From JAEUOS01 sp040382235 (GTDB lineage Bacteria > Pseudomonadota > Gammaproteobacteria > Burkholderiales > JAEUOS01): a stretch of DNA of 64,000 bases. A program made the translations under genes and the position numbers. The stretch is from positions 1 through 64,000 of the forward strand of contig JBEIFV010000013.1 in assembly GCA_040382235.1 (NCBI GenBank). The letters run 5' to 3'. Shown here piece by piece: positions 30,292 to 38,408 of this stretch (position 1 is its first letter; each line of letters opens with the position of its first letter). The notes under the pieces were generated by a model, which worked only from the letters and a program-made list of their open reading frames with translations, was not told the DNA's origin and did not search any database.

Positions 30292-31113
30292 CTACAAGTT
30301 GTGGATAGCCAGCGGCGTCAGCGGTGCCTTGTGCAGCATCACGATCTCGTTGTCGCCATCCTTCCACGCCGGGTAACGCGCACGCACCAGCGGGTCGTGG
30401 CCGGGCACCAGGTGGTCGGGCGTGTCGGCCAGCTTCATCAGCTTGCGAAAGCCCTCCAGCATGTCGCCTACATGGAAGATGATGGGGAAGGGCGATTCCT
30501 TGTGCAGGTTGGCGTAATAGTGCGCCGCATCCGAGGCCAGCACCACCCAGCCACGCTCCGTGTGCACCCGCACGCCCTGCAGGCCTGCGGTGTGCCCGCC
30601 GACGTACACCAGCTGGATGCCGGGCGCGAAATCGGCGTCGCCTTCGTAGAAATCGACCCGCTGGTCGTACACGCCACGCACGATGTGCACCACGTCGTCC
30701 ACGTCATAGGCATGGCGCATCACGTCGTACTTCATGTACTTGCCGGTGGCGTACTGCAATTCCTTTTCCTGCAGGTGCAGGCGCGCGTTGGGCAGCAGGT
30801 GCACGTTGCCGGCATGGTCGTAGTGCAGGTGGGTGACGATCACGTCCTTGATGTCGCCCGCGGCGATGCCGAGTTTGGCGATGGCGTCGATCGGCGAGCA
30901 CAGGAACTGCCGGTTGCGGCGTACCGAGGCTTCCTTCGAAAAACCGGTGTCGACCATGATGGTGCGCCCGGCGCCGCGAATGATCCACACGAAGTAGTCG
31001 ATCGGGTAGGGCCCGTCATGCGGGTCGAAGGCCATGAAGGCCTCCTGGCGCTTGCGCGCCATGGTGGCGTAGCGCAGGGCGTAGATCTCGTATTGCGGCA
31101 GTGGCTGGGTCAT
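30292..31113 (-). CDS. MBL-fold N-acyl-homoserine-lactonase-family hydrolase
   Basis: 273 residues. The metal site HLHYDHAGN (HxHxDH), the later His in YVGGHTAGLQGV, Asp in VLASDAAHYY and the final His in HLVPGHDPLV are all present, as in AiiA-like lactonases. These are cytoplasmic zinc hydrolases; the natural substrate may be a lactone of a catabolic pathway rather than a quorum signal, since the gene shares an operon with an aromatic hydroxylase. Start ATG at 31111-31113. Confidence 0.87.
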   Translation of the reverse strand: MTQPLPQYEIYALRYATMARKRQEAFMAFDPHDGPYPIDYFVWIIRGAGRTIMVDTGFSKEASVRRNRQFLCSPIDAIAKLGIAAGDIKDVIVTHLHYDHAGNVHLLPNARLHLQEKELQYATGKYMKYDVMRHAYDVDDVVHIVRGVYDQRVDFYEGDADFAPGIQLVYVGGHTAGLQGVRVHTERGWVVLASDAAHYYANLHKESPFPIIFHVGDMLEGFRKLMKLADTPDHLVPGHDPLVRARYPAWKDGDNEIVMLHKAPLTPLAIHNL

Positions 31114-31144
31114 GGATGTATCCGTTCGGAATGGCAGGTCCGCA

Positions 31145-31379
31145 TCAGGCGGTATGTTGCCAGGGGTTGATGACAGGCACGCTCAATCCGCCGAAGTGCC
31201 GGGTGTTGGGGGTGGCAATTGCGGCCCTGTGTGCCAGTGCGATGCATGCGATCCGTGTGTCGCGCATGTCGCCAGGGCGCCCGATCCTGCGCCGGTCGGC
31301 TGTCGAGCCAGTCAACCACGATGGCTTCCGGCGTCGCGCGCATCAGCGCTGGGATAACTTCGGTGTCCAGGATGATCAT
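31145..31379 (-). pseudogene. VapC (FitB-like) toxin gene with internal deletion and frameshift
   Basis: From the ATG at 31377-31379: MIILDTEVIPALMRATPEA and IVVDWLDSRP is a normal PIN N-terminus. Then a shifted frame gives DMRDTRIACIALAHRAAIAT, PNTRHFGGLSVPVINPW, the normal PIN C-terminus, ending in TGA (31145-31147). About 60 central residues that should carry the middle acidic residues are missing and the frame is shifted at about 31275. The toxin cannot be functional. The start overlaps the intact antitoxin stop by 4 bp. Confidence 0.8.
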
Positions 31380-31624
31380 TTGCCAAATGTGGCAGTGCAC
31401 GGGCGACCGCCGCGCACCGTCGGAATGTCTTCGTCAAGACCGATGCCGGCGAAGAGCTCGGCGATGCGGGAGCCAAGCTTGAGCGCCGGACGAGCGGGTT
31501 CCTTGGTGGCGTTGAGAAGTATCTGGCGTACTTCTTCTTCCATGCTGCGCCCATGGAGCGCGGCGCGCTTCTTGAGCCGCGCCTTCGCATCCGGATCGAG
31601 ATTTCGAACAAAAATTTGGGCCAT
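31376..31624 (-). CDS. FitA-like ribbon-helix-helix antitoxin
   Basis: 82 residues. AQIFVRNLDPDAKARLKKRA and LHGRSMEEEVRQILLNATKE are the ribbon-helix-helix of FitA/VapB-type antitoxins. The acidic and hydrophobic tail (RIAELFAGIGLDEDIPTVRG) would bind a VapC toxin. The toxin gene directly downstream is destroyed, yet this gene is intact. The GATATC inverted repeat 22 bp before its start is the likely operator. Confidence 0.85.
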   Translation of the reverse strand: MAQIFVRNLDPDAKARLKKRAALHGRSMEEEVRQILLNATKEPARPALKLGSRIAELFAGIGLDEDIPTVRGGRPCTATFGK

Positions 31625-31645
31625 GCCATCTCCCTGGTCGAGAAA

Positions 31646-31659
31646 GATATCGTGATATC
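31646..31659. promoter_or_regulatory. GATATC inverted repeat before the FitA-like gene
   Basis: GATATC (31646-31651) and GATATC (31654-31659) separated by GT form a 14-bp dyad upstream of the antitoxin start at 31624. Position and symmetry suggest an RHH operator. Confidence 0.4.
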
Positions 31660-31701
31660 AGAAGAGCCGGGGCGCCCACATGACGTAGCCGTAATGCTGA
31701 A

Positions 31702-32029
31702 TCAGGATTTTCCGTGCGCTTCGATGGTGGCATTGTGCGAGAGTGCCAGGTCTGCCACTGGCAGGTCGACCATGCGGCCCCCGTATGTGAAGGCGGCGCG
31801 CTCGCTTCCGACTTCCTTCTCGAATTCCGTCACCAGGCCGCGCGCGTAAGGCCTCGGGATCCTTGACGTCGGCCACCGTGCCGATGAAGCCGACCGGCAT
31901 GATGCCCGCACGCCGCGCGATGGCCACGTCCATCACGCTGGGTACATAGAGGCCGTAGTCGTCTACCGTCACGCGCATCGAAACCGCAAGGTCCGCGGCG
32001 CCGACGATCTGGCCCACCACACAGGTACG
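31702..32029 (-). pseudogene. Remnant of an HpcH/HpaI aldolase / citrate lyase beta-like gene
   Basis: Frame one gives VVGQIVGAADLAVSMRVTVD, then YGLYVPSVMDVAIARRAGIM and FIGTVADVKDPEA. The frame then shifts at about 31853, and RGLVTEFEKEVGSERAAFTY with GGRMVDLPVADLALSHNATI follows to a stop at 31702. The order (G-A-A-D-L block, then A-R-R-A-G-I block, D-x-KDPE, then G-R-M-V-D-x-P-V tail) resembles CitE/malyl-CoA-lyase-type proteins. The N-terminal half and about 40 residues in the middle are missing. Family identification is tentative; decay is clear. Confidence 0.45.
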
Positions 32030-32119
32030 GTCAAGCGAATGGCGCGCGGTGACATTTGGGGGTTTTTATGCAAGTCGTATCGTTGGTTGAGTCCGCACGT
32101 CCGCTTTTCTCGCGGGACG

Positions 32120-32326
32120 CTATTTGGTGGCGGAAGCCGCATTGTTGGCGTCACGCTGATCGAGCTCGGCCGGTGACATGACCACGACCGCGCCCTGGGA
32201 GTCGACTGCAATTCCGGTCCCGGTTTGCCTTGCCAGTTCACGCGCCTGTAGCGCGGCACGACGCAAGGCATCGGCGGACGCGCGCAAATCCTTGTCGGAC
32301 GGCATGCCAATACTGCGTGTATTCAT
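32120..32326 (-). CDS. Small protein coupled to a zeta-type toxin
   Basis: 68 residues, MNTRSIGMPSDKDLRASADA, then LRRAALQARELARQTGTGIA, and a short strand AVVVMSPAELDQ. Its ATG overlaps the zeta toxin stop by 4 bp (32323-32326). The middle helix rich in Arg/Ala and the strand pattern vaguely recall Phd-like antitoxins, but I do not recognise a family. By position it is a candidate antitoxin or chaperone of the zeta-family kinase. Known zeta toxins more often have the antitoxin upstream. Confidence 0.6.
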   Translation of the reverse strand: MNTRSIGMPSDKDLRASADALRRAALQARELARQTGTGIAVDSQGAVVVMSPAELDQRDANNAASATK

Positions 32327-32856
32327 CGGGATTCGCTCCATTCGAGCATGACGAACTGTGAATCCGAATTGTCGTACAAAACCCATGCATCGACCAGTTG
32401 CGCATAGACATTCCGGAAATTGGTAAACCCTGCGTCGAAGCGGCGCCGAATGACGTCTTCCGGTATGTCGTGGCCGCCTTGCTTGACCCGCAGCGCGACC
32501 CGTGCGATCGCATGTTCCGGAGATTTAAGCGAAAGAAATATCACCTTCACGTGATAGCCGGCCTTGCGCCATTGCGGAATCATCCGCGCGTACCCTCGTC
32601 CTGCCAGGGTGGTTTCGAAAGCAAACGTCTCACCGGCTTTCACATTTCGGCGGATTTCCTGAAGCATCAAGCGCGCCGCCCTTGTCGCGGCTGCCGCGGG
32701 ATCAAATGGCGCGATCCCGGCGGCGATAAGGTCCGCATTGACAAACACCGGGCAGGAAGCTTCGTGCGGTAGAAACGCACGCGCAAACGTGGTCTTGCCG
32801 GCACCGTTCGGGCCGGCGATGATCAAGATGCGCTTTTCCGGCTGGTCCGATGACAT
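32323..32856 (-). CDS. Zeta-toxin-family P-loop kinase
   Basis: 177 residues. Walker A GPNGAGKTTFA (residues 15-25), then VFVNADLIAAGIAPFDP (substrate-binding Asp/Glu region), AGETFAFETTLAGRGYARMI, and the lid DIPEDVIRRRFDAGFTNFRN. Zeta toxins phosphorylate UDP-N-acetylglucosamine and block peptidoglycan synthesis; this shorter chromosomal form (about 180-200 residues) is a frequent relative whose toxicity is rarely tested. A small gene overlaps its 3' end. Adjacent acyl-CoA dehydrogenase gene ends 21 bp upstream. Confidence 0.85.
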   Translation of the reverse strand: MSSDQPEKRILIIAGPNGAGKTTFARAFLPHEASCPVFVNADLIAAGIAPFDPAAAATRAARLMLQEIRRNVKAGETFAFETTLAGRGYARMIPQWRKAGYHVKVIFLSLKSPEHAIARVALRVKQGGHDIPEDVIRRRFDAGFTNFRNVYAQLVDAWVLYDNSDSQFVMLEWSESR

Positions 32857-32877
32857 GGGCTGTCCGCACGTGGCTTA

Positions 32878-34029
32878 TCAGGCCTTGTTCAACCCCATCG
32901 AACGCGAAATCACTTCTTTCATGATCTCGTTGGTGCCGCCGTAGATGCGCTGCACGCGCGCATCGACATAGGCCTTGGCGATCGGGTACTCCATCATGAA
33001 GCCGTAGCCGCCGTGCAGCTGCAGGCATTCGTCAATGATGCGGTTCTCGATATCGGTGGCGTACAGCTTGGCCATGCTGGCAGTCGCGGTGTCGAGCTTG
33101 TTTTCCAAAAGCAGTTCCATGCAGCGATCGACGAACACGCGTCCGACCGAGCACTGGGTGGCCACTTCGGCCAGCGTGAAGCGGGTGTTCTGGAAGCTCG
33201 ATACCGGGGTGCCGAAGGCCTTGCGGTTGTTGACGTAATCGATGGTCCACTTGATCGCAGCCTCGGTCTTGGCCATTGCGCCGATGGCGATCTGCATGCG
33301 TTCCCAGGGCAACTCCTGCATCAGGTAGATGAAGCCGTTGTTCTCCTCGCCCAGCAGGTTCCCGGCCGGCACTTCGACATTATCGAAAAAGAGCTCGGAG
33401 GTGTCCTGGCCCTTCAAGCCCATTTTCTTCAATCGCTTGCCCTTGGTGAAGCCGGGCATGCTGGTATCGACAATGACGAGGCTGGTGCCCTTGGCGCCCT
33501 TGTCGGGGTCGGTCTTGGCGACCACGATCACCAGGTCGCAGTTCCAGCCGTTGGTGATGAAGGTTTTCTGGCCGTTGACGATGTACTTGTCGCCCTGGCG
33601 CACGGCGGTGGTCTTGATCGACTGCAGGTCGGAGCCGGCCCCGGGCTCGCTCATGGCGATCGCGCCGATCAGTTCACCTTTAGCCATCTTCGGCAGGTAT
33701 TTCTGCTTGAGCGCGGTGTTGCCATAGCGGTTGAGGTAGGGCGCAACGATCTCCGAATGCAGCCCGAAGCCGATCGATGAGCTGTTGGCGAAAGCCTGCT
33801 CTTCCATCAACACCACGCTGTAGAGGCGGTCGGCGGCGGCGCCGCCATATTCTTCAGGCATGCTCACGCACAGAAAGCCGTTGTCGCCGGCTTTCAGCCA
33901 GACGTCGCGATCGACATAGCCCTGCTCCTGCCAGCGGTCTTCGTGCGGCATGACTTCTTCGGCCATGAAGCGGCGCACGGAGTCGCGAAAGGTTTCGTGG
34001 TCGGAATTGAAAAGCGTGCGTGGGATCAT
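32878..34029 (-). CDS. Acyl-CoA dehydrogenase
   Basis: 383 residues from the ATG at 34027-34029. Typical blocks: SMPEEYGGAAADRLYSVVLM, GAIAMSEPGAGSDLQSIKTT, YIVNGQKTFITNGWNCDLVI, GFTKGKRLKKMGLKGQDTSE, and the C-terminal ECLQLHGGYGFMMEYPIAKA with RVQRIYGGTNEIMKEVI. The catalytic Glu is expected in the YGGTNEIMKE loop, as in medium/long-chain or isovaleryl-type enzymes. It would introduce a 2,3 double bond in an acyl-CoA, passing electrons to ETF. It follows the acyl-CoA ligase gene by 116 bp, so it probably oxidises the ligase product. Confidence 0.92.
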   Translation of the reverse strand: MIPRTLFNSDHETFRDSVRRFMAEEVMPHEDRWQEQGYVDRDVWLKAGDNGFLCVSMPEEYGGAAADRLYSVVLMEEQAFANSSSIGFGLHSEIVAPYLNRYGNTALKQKYLPKMAKGELIGAIAMSEPGAGSDLQSIKTTAVRQGDKYIVNGQKTFITNGWNCDLVIVVAKTDPDKGAKGTSLVIVDTSMPGFTKGKRLKKMGLKGQDTSELFFDNVEVPAGNLLGEENNGFIYLMQELPWERMQIAIGAMAKTEAAIKWTIDYVNNRKAFGTPVSSFQNTRFTLAEVATQCSVGRVFVDRCMELLLENKLDTATASMAKLYATDIENRIIDECLQLHGGYGFMMEYPIAKAYVDARVQRIYGGTNEIMKEVISRSMGLNKA

Positions 34030-34047
34030 GGCGTTGTCTCTTTGCAA

Positions 34048-34122
34048 TAGTCGTCCCCGCGCAGGCAGGGACCCGGGGGATTCGTGGAACGACGGCTGAA
34101 TTCCCGCTTCCGCGCGAATCAC
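34048..34122. repeat. REP-like palindromic units between acyl-CoA ligase and dehydrogenase genes
   Basis: CGTCCCCGCGCAGGCAGGGAC (imperfect stem) and GAATTCCCGCTTCCGCGCGAAT (imperfect stem) lie about 55 bp apart in opposite orientation, with the intervening GATTCGTGGAACGACGG. These look like the short GGATTCCCGC-x-GCGGGAAT type repeats scattered between genes of many Proteobacteria. Only one locus is in the window, so repetitiveness is not proven. Confidence 0.35.
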
Positions 34123-34144
34123 AGCAACCGGAACTGGCGCGAGT

Positions 34145-35806
34145 TTAAGCTGCTTGCAGATCGACCGCGCGCGCCAAGAGGCTCTTGTCCTGGCGCATCT
34201 TGAACTTCTCCACGCGATGGGTCGGCGTATGCGGCAGCGCGTCAACAAAGCACACATAGCGCGGTACCTTGATGGCTGCCAAGCGCTCGCGGCACCAGTC
34301 GGCGATTTCCTGTGCGCTCGCCTGCATGCCTTCGCGCAGCACTACGGCGGTGAGAATCTCGTCCTCGCCCAGGTCGGACGGTACGGGAATGGCGGCCGCT
34401 TCAAGCACCGCCGGGTGATTGCCGATGACGCGGTCGAGTTCGGCGCCGGAAATGTTCTCGCCGCGCTTTCGGATGATGTCTTTCTTGCGCGCCACGAACC
34501 AGTAGTAGCCGTCCGCATCGCGCCAGGCGAGGTCGCCACTCATGAACCAGCCGTCGCGAAAGGCGTTCCTGGTCTGCTCCGGATCGTTGAAGTAGCCGCG
34601 CATGATGATCGGGGTCTTGACCGCCAGTTCGCCGATGCTGCCGTCGGGCACATCCTTGCCGTCGTCGTCGACGATTTTCAGCTCGGTCAACTTGAACGCG
34701 GGGTTCGGATGCAGGCTGGGCTTGCCCATCGAGCCGACCCGGCGCTCAGCCGCGAACGGGTTGTTGAGCGCGCCCGGAATTTCCGACATGCCGAAGCCTT
34801 CGATCACGTGCGGCATGTTGAATTCTTCGCGAAACACGCGATATGTCTCGGCATCGAAGGGCGCGCCGAACATCTTGCGCAACTTGTGACCAGGCATGTA
34901 TTCGCTGCGCGGCCGGCGCATCAGGATGCCGCTGGCCGCGGCGATGGTATTGACTTCGGTGGCGCCGTTCTCGTACGCCACTTTCCAGAAGGTCGAAGCG
35001 GAGAAGCGTGGTTCGAGGATCAGGGTGGCGCCGGCGGCGATCGAGCCGGCCAGGGAATAGAAGATCGCGTTGATGTGAAACATCGGCAGTACGCAAAGGA
35101 GCCGCTCGTCCGGCTGCAGGTGCATGCGTTGCACGAAGCCTTCGCCGGCCACCACCACGTTCTTCTGGCTGTGCATCACCCCCTTGGGAAAGCCGGTGGT
35201 GCCGGAGGTGTAGACCAGGATGCAGGTGAGGTCCGGATCGCCGGCAGGCGCTGGCGGCGTGGCGGCACCGGTGCTTGCAGGCGGCGTTTCGCCGAGCAGT
35301 GGCGCTGCGCCTGCGCCCGCCTGGTTGAGCGCGAACCATGGCGCGGTAGCCATGTCGGCGCACGCACGCTTTGCGACAGCGAGCGCTTCGGGCGCGGCGA
35401 TCACGCCGCGCACACCAGCGTGGGTGAACACGTAACGCACTTCGGCGACACCGTAGTCGGCGTTGACCGAAACCATGATCGCACCCAGATGGGCGAGCGC
35501 GAAAAAGGTGAATATCGTGCTTGGGTGGTTGGGTGACATGACACCCACGCGATCGCCGCGGCCGATGCCGCGCGCGGCCAACGCATCTGCGGTGGCGAGC
35601 GTTTCGCGCAGCACAGCGGAATAGGTATACGAGCGGCCCTGGAAAACGAGAAGTTCCTTGTCAGGCAGCGCCTGGACGCGGGTTCGCAAGAACGACATCA
35701 AGGTGCTGTCGTGCGGCGTGAAGCGGGAAATCACCGCCAGCGGCGTGAGCGTGCCTGGGTCTGGCAAGAGGGTGAAGGCTTGAGGGTTCATTCGTTGATG
35801 GGGCAT
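34145..35806 (-). CDS. AMP-dependent acyl-CoA synthetase (CaiC/FadD-like)
   Basis: 553 residues, from the ATG at 35804-35806; an alternative ATG at 35789-35791 gives five fewer residues. ANL-family motifs: P-loop-like ILVYTSGTTGFPKGVMHSQK (A3), EGFGMSEIPG (A5), WFMSGDLAWRDADGYYWFVA (A7/A8), ARKKDIIRKRGENISGAELD (hinge), and the catalytic Lys region HTPTHRVEKFKM (A10). It activates a carboxylic acid to acyl-AMP and then acyl-CoA. Resembles carnitine/crotonobetaine CoA ligases in the ENISGAE block. With the neighbouring dehydrogenase and TRAP transporter it forms an uptake-activation-oxidation route. Confidence 0.9.
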   Translation of the reverse strand: MPHQRMNPQAFTLLPDPGTLTPLAVISRFTPHDSTLMSFLRTRVQALPDKELLVFQGRSYTYSAVLRETLATADALAARGIGRGDRVGVMSPNHPSTIFTFFALAHLGAIMVSVNADYGVAEVRYVFTHAGVRGVIAAPEALAVAKRACADMATAPWFALNQAGAGAAPLLGETPPASTGAATPPAPAGDPDLTCILVYTSGTTGFPKGVMHSQKNVVVAGEGFVQRMHLQPDERLLCVLPMFHINAIFYSLAGSIAAGATLILEPRFSASTFWKVAYENGATEVNTIAAASGILMRRPRSEYMPGHKLRKMFGAPFDAETYRVFREEFNMPHVIEGFGMSEIPGALNNPFAAERRVGSMGKPSLHPNPAFKLTELKIVDDDGKDVPDGSIGELAVKTPIIMRGYFNDPEQTRNAFRDGWFMSGDLAWRDADGYYWFVARKKDIIRKRGENISGAELDRVIGNHPAVLEAAAIPVPSDLGEDEILTAVVLREGMQASAQEIADWCRERLAAIKVPRYVCFVDALPHTPTHRVEKFKMRQDKSLLARAVDLQAA

Positions 35807-36025
35807 TGAATCCGCAGCAGCGCCAGCACGGCGACCGCAGTGTGAGCGGTGGTCGCGACGACTATTCGAGCCCGTTGTCGTGGCGTTACCGAATCAGTAC
35901 GAGCGCCGAGTCTAGCCGAAGCCCGGCAAGCGGGCAGATCAGCCGCGACTGCGACCACCGGGCATGCACTTTCGGGCCGGAGTTGACAGCGACCCTTCTG
36001 CGCGAATCTTCCCCCGGCTCCCTGA

Positions 36026-37219
36026 TCAGACCAGAAAGCCGGGCGGTGTCGGAAGGCCCAGTACATTCTGTCCATACATCGGCGCCTGCACGTCCCAGGT
36101 CAGCGCGATATGCGAGGCGGCGGCGCTCAAGTCACGATACTGGCGCTGCAGCGGGCTGTCGGTCGCCAGCCCTCCCGCACCGCTCATCGACATCACGTTG
36201 TCCATCGCCTGCCTGGCCAGGCGCACGCCATAGGCGAGGTTGCGTTTCCAGCGCAGTTTGTCCGGCACCGGGGACGCCATGCCACTGGCGGTCTGCGCGA
36301 GCATCTGTCCGAGATCGGCGCGAAACTGGGTCTCGAAGTAATCGACCGCGGCCATGGTATCGGCCAGTCGCAATTGCAGCGGCACCAGTTCGGACAGGCG
36401 GGCGCCGGTGTAAGTGCCGGCGCGACGTTTGAGAGAAACCACCATGGCGTCCGCAGCTGCACGGGCCAGGCCCAATGGCACCATGCCGAGCGCGAAGCCG
36501 AAGGTGGAAAAGGTCGGCAGGCGGTACATGGGCGACGCGTGTACTCTTCCGCCGGGCACGTTGAACCCCTCGGCGAACACGTTTGCCGCCAGCGTGCGAT
36601 GCTCGGGTACGAAAGCATTGTCGACGACAACGTGGTGGCTACCGGTGCCGGCCAGGCCGTAGGCATGCCAATCGTCCAGGCTCGTGAATTCGGGCCGCGG
36701 CACCAGCAGGAAGCGTCGCTCCGTCGCGCCGCCGCGCTCGACCATTGCGCCCACCAGCATCCAGGCGGCGGCGTCGACGCCGCTTGCGAAAGGCCACTTG
36801 CCGCTGACCTGGTAGCCGCCATCAACCGGAATCGCCTTGCCGCAGGGAAAGGCCAGCCCGGTGGCGGCGACCGCTCCGGGATCGGCGTCCCAGACGTCGT
36901 GCTGCGCGCGCAGCTCGAACTGCCCGATGTTCCACGAGTGGGTGGCGAGGTTGAGCCATACCCAGGCGGTGGAGGCGCAGGTCTTGCACATTTCCAGCAC
37001 GACTTCGAGCAAAACGTCCGCACCGAGTTCGGAGCCGCCGAACAGGCGCGGCTGCATCATGCGCATCAGGCCGGAGGAATAAAGATCGGCGATGGTTTGG
37101 TCCGGGCAGCGGCGCAGGGCTTCGCATGGCGCGGCGCGTGCCGCCAGCGCGGGGCCCAGCGCGCGTGCCGCGGCGATGGCCTGGTCGGCGTCGAGAATCG
37201 GGGAGTTGGTATGTTTCAT
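36026..37219 (-). CDS. Acyl-CoA-dehydrogenase-fold flavin monooxygenase (HsaA/HpaB-C2-like)
   Basis: 397 residues with N-terminal helical domain (LYSSGLMRMMQPRLFGGSEL), VSGKWPFASGVDAAAWMLVG and GLAGTGSHHVVVDNAFVPEH in the middle, and a C-terminal helical bundle ending SPLQRQYRDLSAAASHIALT. The W-P-F-A-S-G block and G-L-x-GTGS are hallmarks of two-component flavin monooxygenases. It shares this architecture with the gene at 541-1791 but is only distantly similar. It lies 75 bp after the TRAP receptor gene on the same strand, suggesting it acts on the imported compound. No flavin reductase gene is nearby. Confidence 0.82.
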   Translation of the reverse strand: MKHTNSPILDADQAIAAARALGPALAARAAPCEALRRCPDQTIADLYSSGLMRMMQPRLFGGSELGADVLLEVVLEMCKTCASTAWVWLNLATHSWNIGQFELRAQHDVWDADPGAVAATGLAFPCGKAIPVDGGYQVSGKWPFASGVDAAAWMLVGAMVERGGATERRFLLVPRPEFTSLDDWHAYGLAGTGSHHVVVDNAFVPEHRTLAANVFAEGFNVPGGRVHASPMYRLPTFSTFGFALGMVPLGLARAAADAMVVSLKRRAGTYTGARLSELVPLQLRLADTMAAVDYFETQFRADLGQMLAQTASGMASPVPDKLRWKRNLAYGVRLARQAMDNVMSMSGAGGLATDSPLQRQYRDLSAAASHIALTWDVQAPMYGQNVLGLPTPPGFLV

Positions 37220-37294
37220 CGGGCCTGCAGGTGAGCGTACACATTGGCAGGCGGTGCCACCAAGAGCATCGCCTGCCGTTTCGCCGGGCGCGGC

Positions 37295-38380
37295 CTATTC
37301 GATCTTGTAGTCGACCGGGAAGTTGTAACCCAGCTTTTTCAAGCTCGCGATATAGGCGCGAAATACCTGCGTACCGGGCTCGCCGCGCTTGTTGGCGTCC
37401 TTGGCCATGTCGTTGGGCAATGTGTCGATTACCTTGGCCCACTTGATGCGCTCCGTTGGCGGCAGGTTGGTCACGGTGACGCCCGCGGCCTTGAGCTTCT
37501 CCAGACCTTCGCTATCGGCCTTTTGCTGCATCTGTGCGTTGACCACGTCGTACTCACGGCCAACCGCGACGAACACATCCTGCACCGGCTTGGGCAGCTT
37601 TTTCCAGGTATCGAGGTTGATGGTCAGTCCGATCGCCGCGGGCGCGCCCAATTCGGCATTCAAATAGTACTTGCCTACTTCATGCAGCTTGAAGCCGAAA
37701 TACGGCCCCGGGAAAATCACGAAGCCCTGATAAACCCCCGACTGCAGGGCACTGTAACCCTCGTTGAGGTTGGATTGCACACCGACCACGCCGGTATTGC
37801 GAAACCAGTTGAGGTTGGGGCCGGCGGCGCCAACCTTCTTGCCCTTGAGGTCGTCGAAGGTCTTGATTTCAAAGCGCGCGCCGATACCGTAGTCGCCATT
37901 CTGGCCGATGCCGAGGTGCTTTTGATTGAATTTTTTCTCGAACACCTCCGTCAGCCACGGCACCGCATCATAGGTGGCACGTACCGCCTTGACGGCAAGC
38001 ACGTGATCGGATGGCTGAAACGGAAAATGAAACGGGAAATTGTTGGTGAACAAGGCCGCGCTGTGAAACGGAAAATTGATCACGCCTACGTCGAGCAGGC
38101 CCGACTTGGTGGCCTCGAGCGTTTCCGGCAGCTTGGCAACCGAGCCGCCCCAGGCGGCGGTCCACTCGACCTTGTGCCCGAGTTTTTCCAGCCGCTTGTT
38201 GACCTCGGGCATGAAGAAATCCTGCACAGCCGTGACGTGCGCGATGCCCTGTACCGGGTGTCCGGCGCCGATGCGCAGCTTGTAAGTCTCGGCCGTGGCG
38301 CTCCCCGCGATGGCCAGCATGCCGGCCATCAACAGGGTATGGGGTGCCAATCGACGGGTTGAGCGGATATAACGTTTCAT
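37295..38380 (-). CDS. TRAP transporter substrate-binding protein (DctP family), first system
   Basis: 361 residues with signal peptide ending in SATAETYKL. The body shows GAGHPVQGIAHVTAVQDFFM, WGGSVAKLPETLEATKSGLL, FEIKTFDDLKGKKVGAAGPN and WKKLPKPVQDVFVAVGREYD. These are DctP blocks, including the arginine-containing region where carboxylates bind in the family (a clear R is not placed by me). Delivers an organic acid to the DctQM permease encoded just upstream (gene order dctQ-dctM-dctP). Good ribosome site AGGAG before ATG at 38378-38380. Confidence 0.9.
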   Translation of the reverse strand: MKRYIRSTRRLAPHTLLMAGMLAIAGSATAETYKLRIGAGHPVQGIAHVTAVQDFFMPEVNKRLEKLGHKVEWTAAWGGSVAKLPETLEATKSGLLDVGVINFPFHSAALFTNNFPFHFPFQPSDHVLAVKAVRATYDAVPWLTEVFEKKFNQKHLGIGQNGDYGIGARFEIKTFDDLKGKKVGAAGPNLNWFRNTGVVGVQSNLNEGYSALQSGVYQGFVIFPGPYFGFKLHEVGKYYLNAELGAPAAIGLTINLDTWKKLPKPVQDVFVAVGREYDVVNAQMQQKADSEGLEKLKAAGVTVTNLPPTERIKWAKVIDTLPNDMAKDANKRGEPGTQVFRAYIASLKKLGYNFPVDYKIE

Positions 38381-38408
38381 TTTCGTCTCCTCACAAAAAA
38401 CCGGGCGC

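Noticed and set aside
29323..31170. 615-codon open frame on the plus strand
   Set aside because: Antisense shadow of the FAD monooxygenase and MBL-fold genes; composition is Arg/His/Gln-rich without family features.
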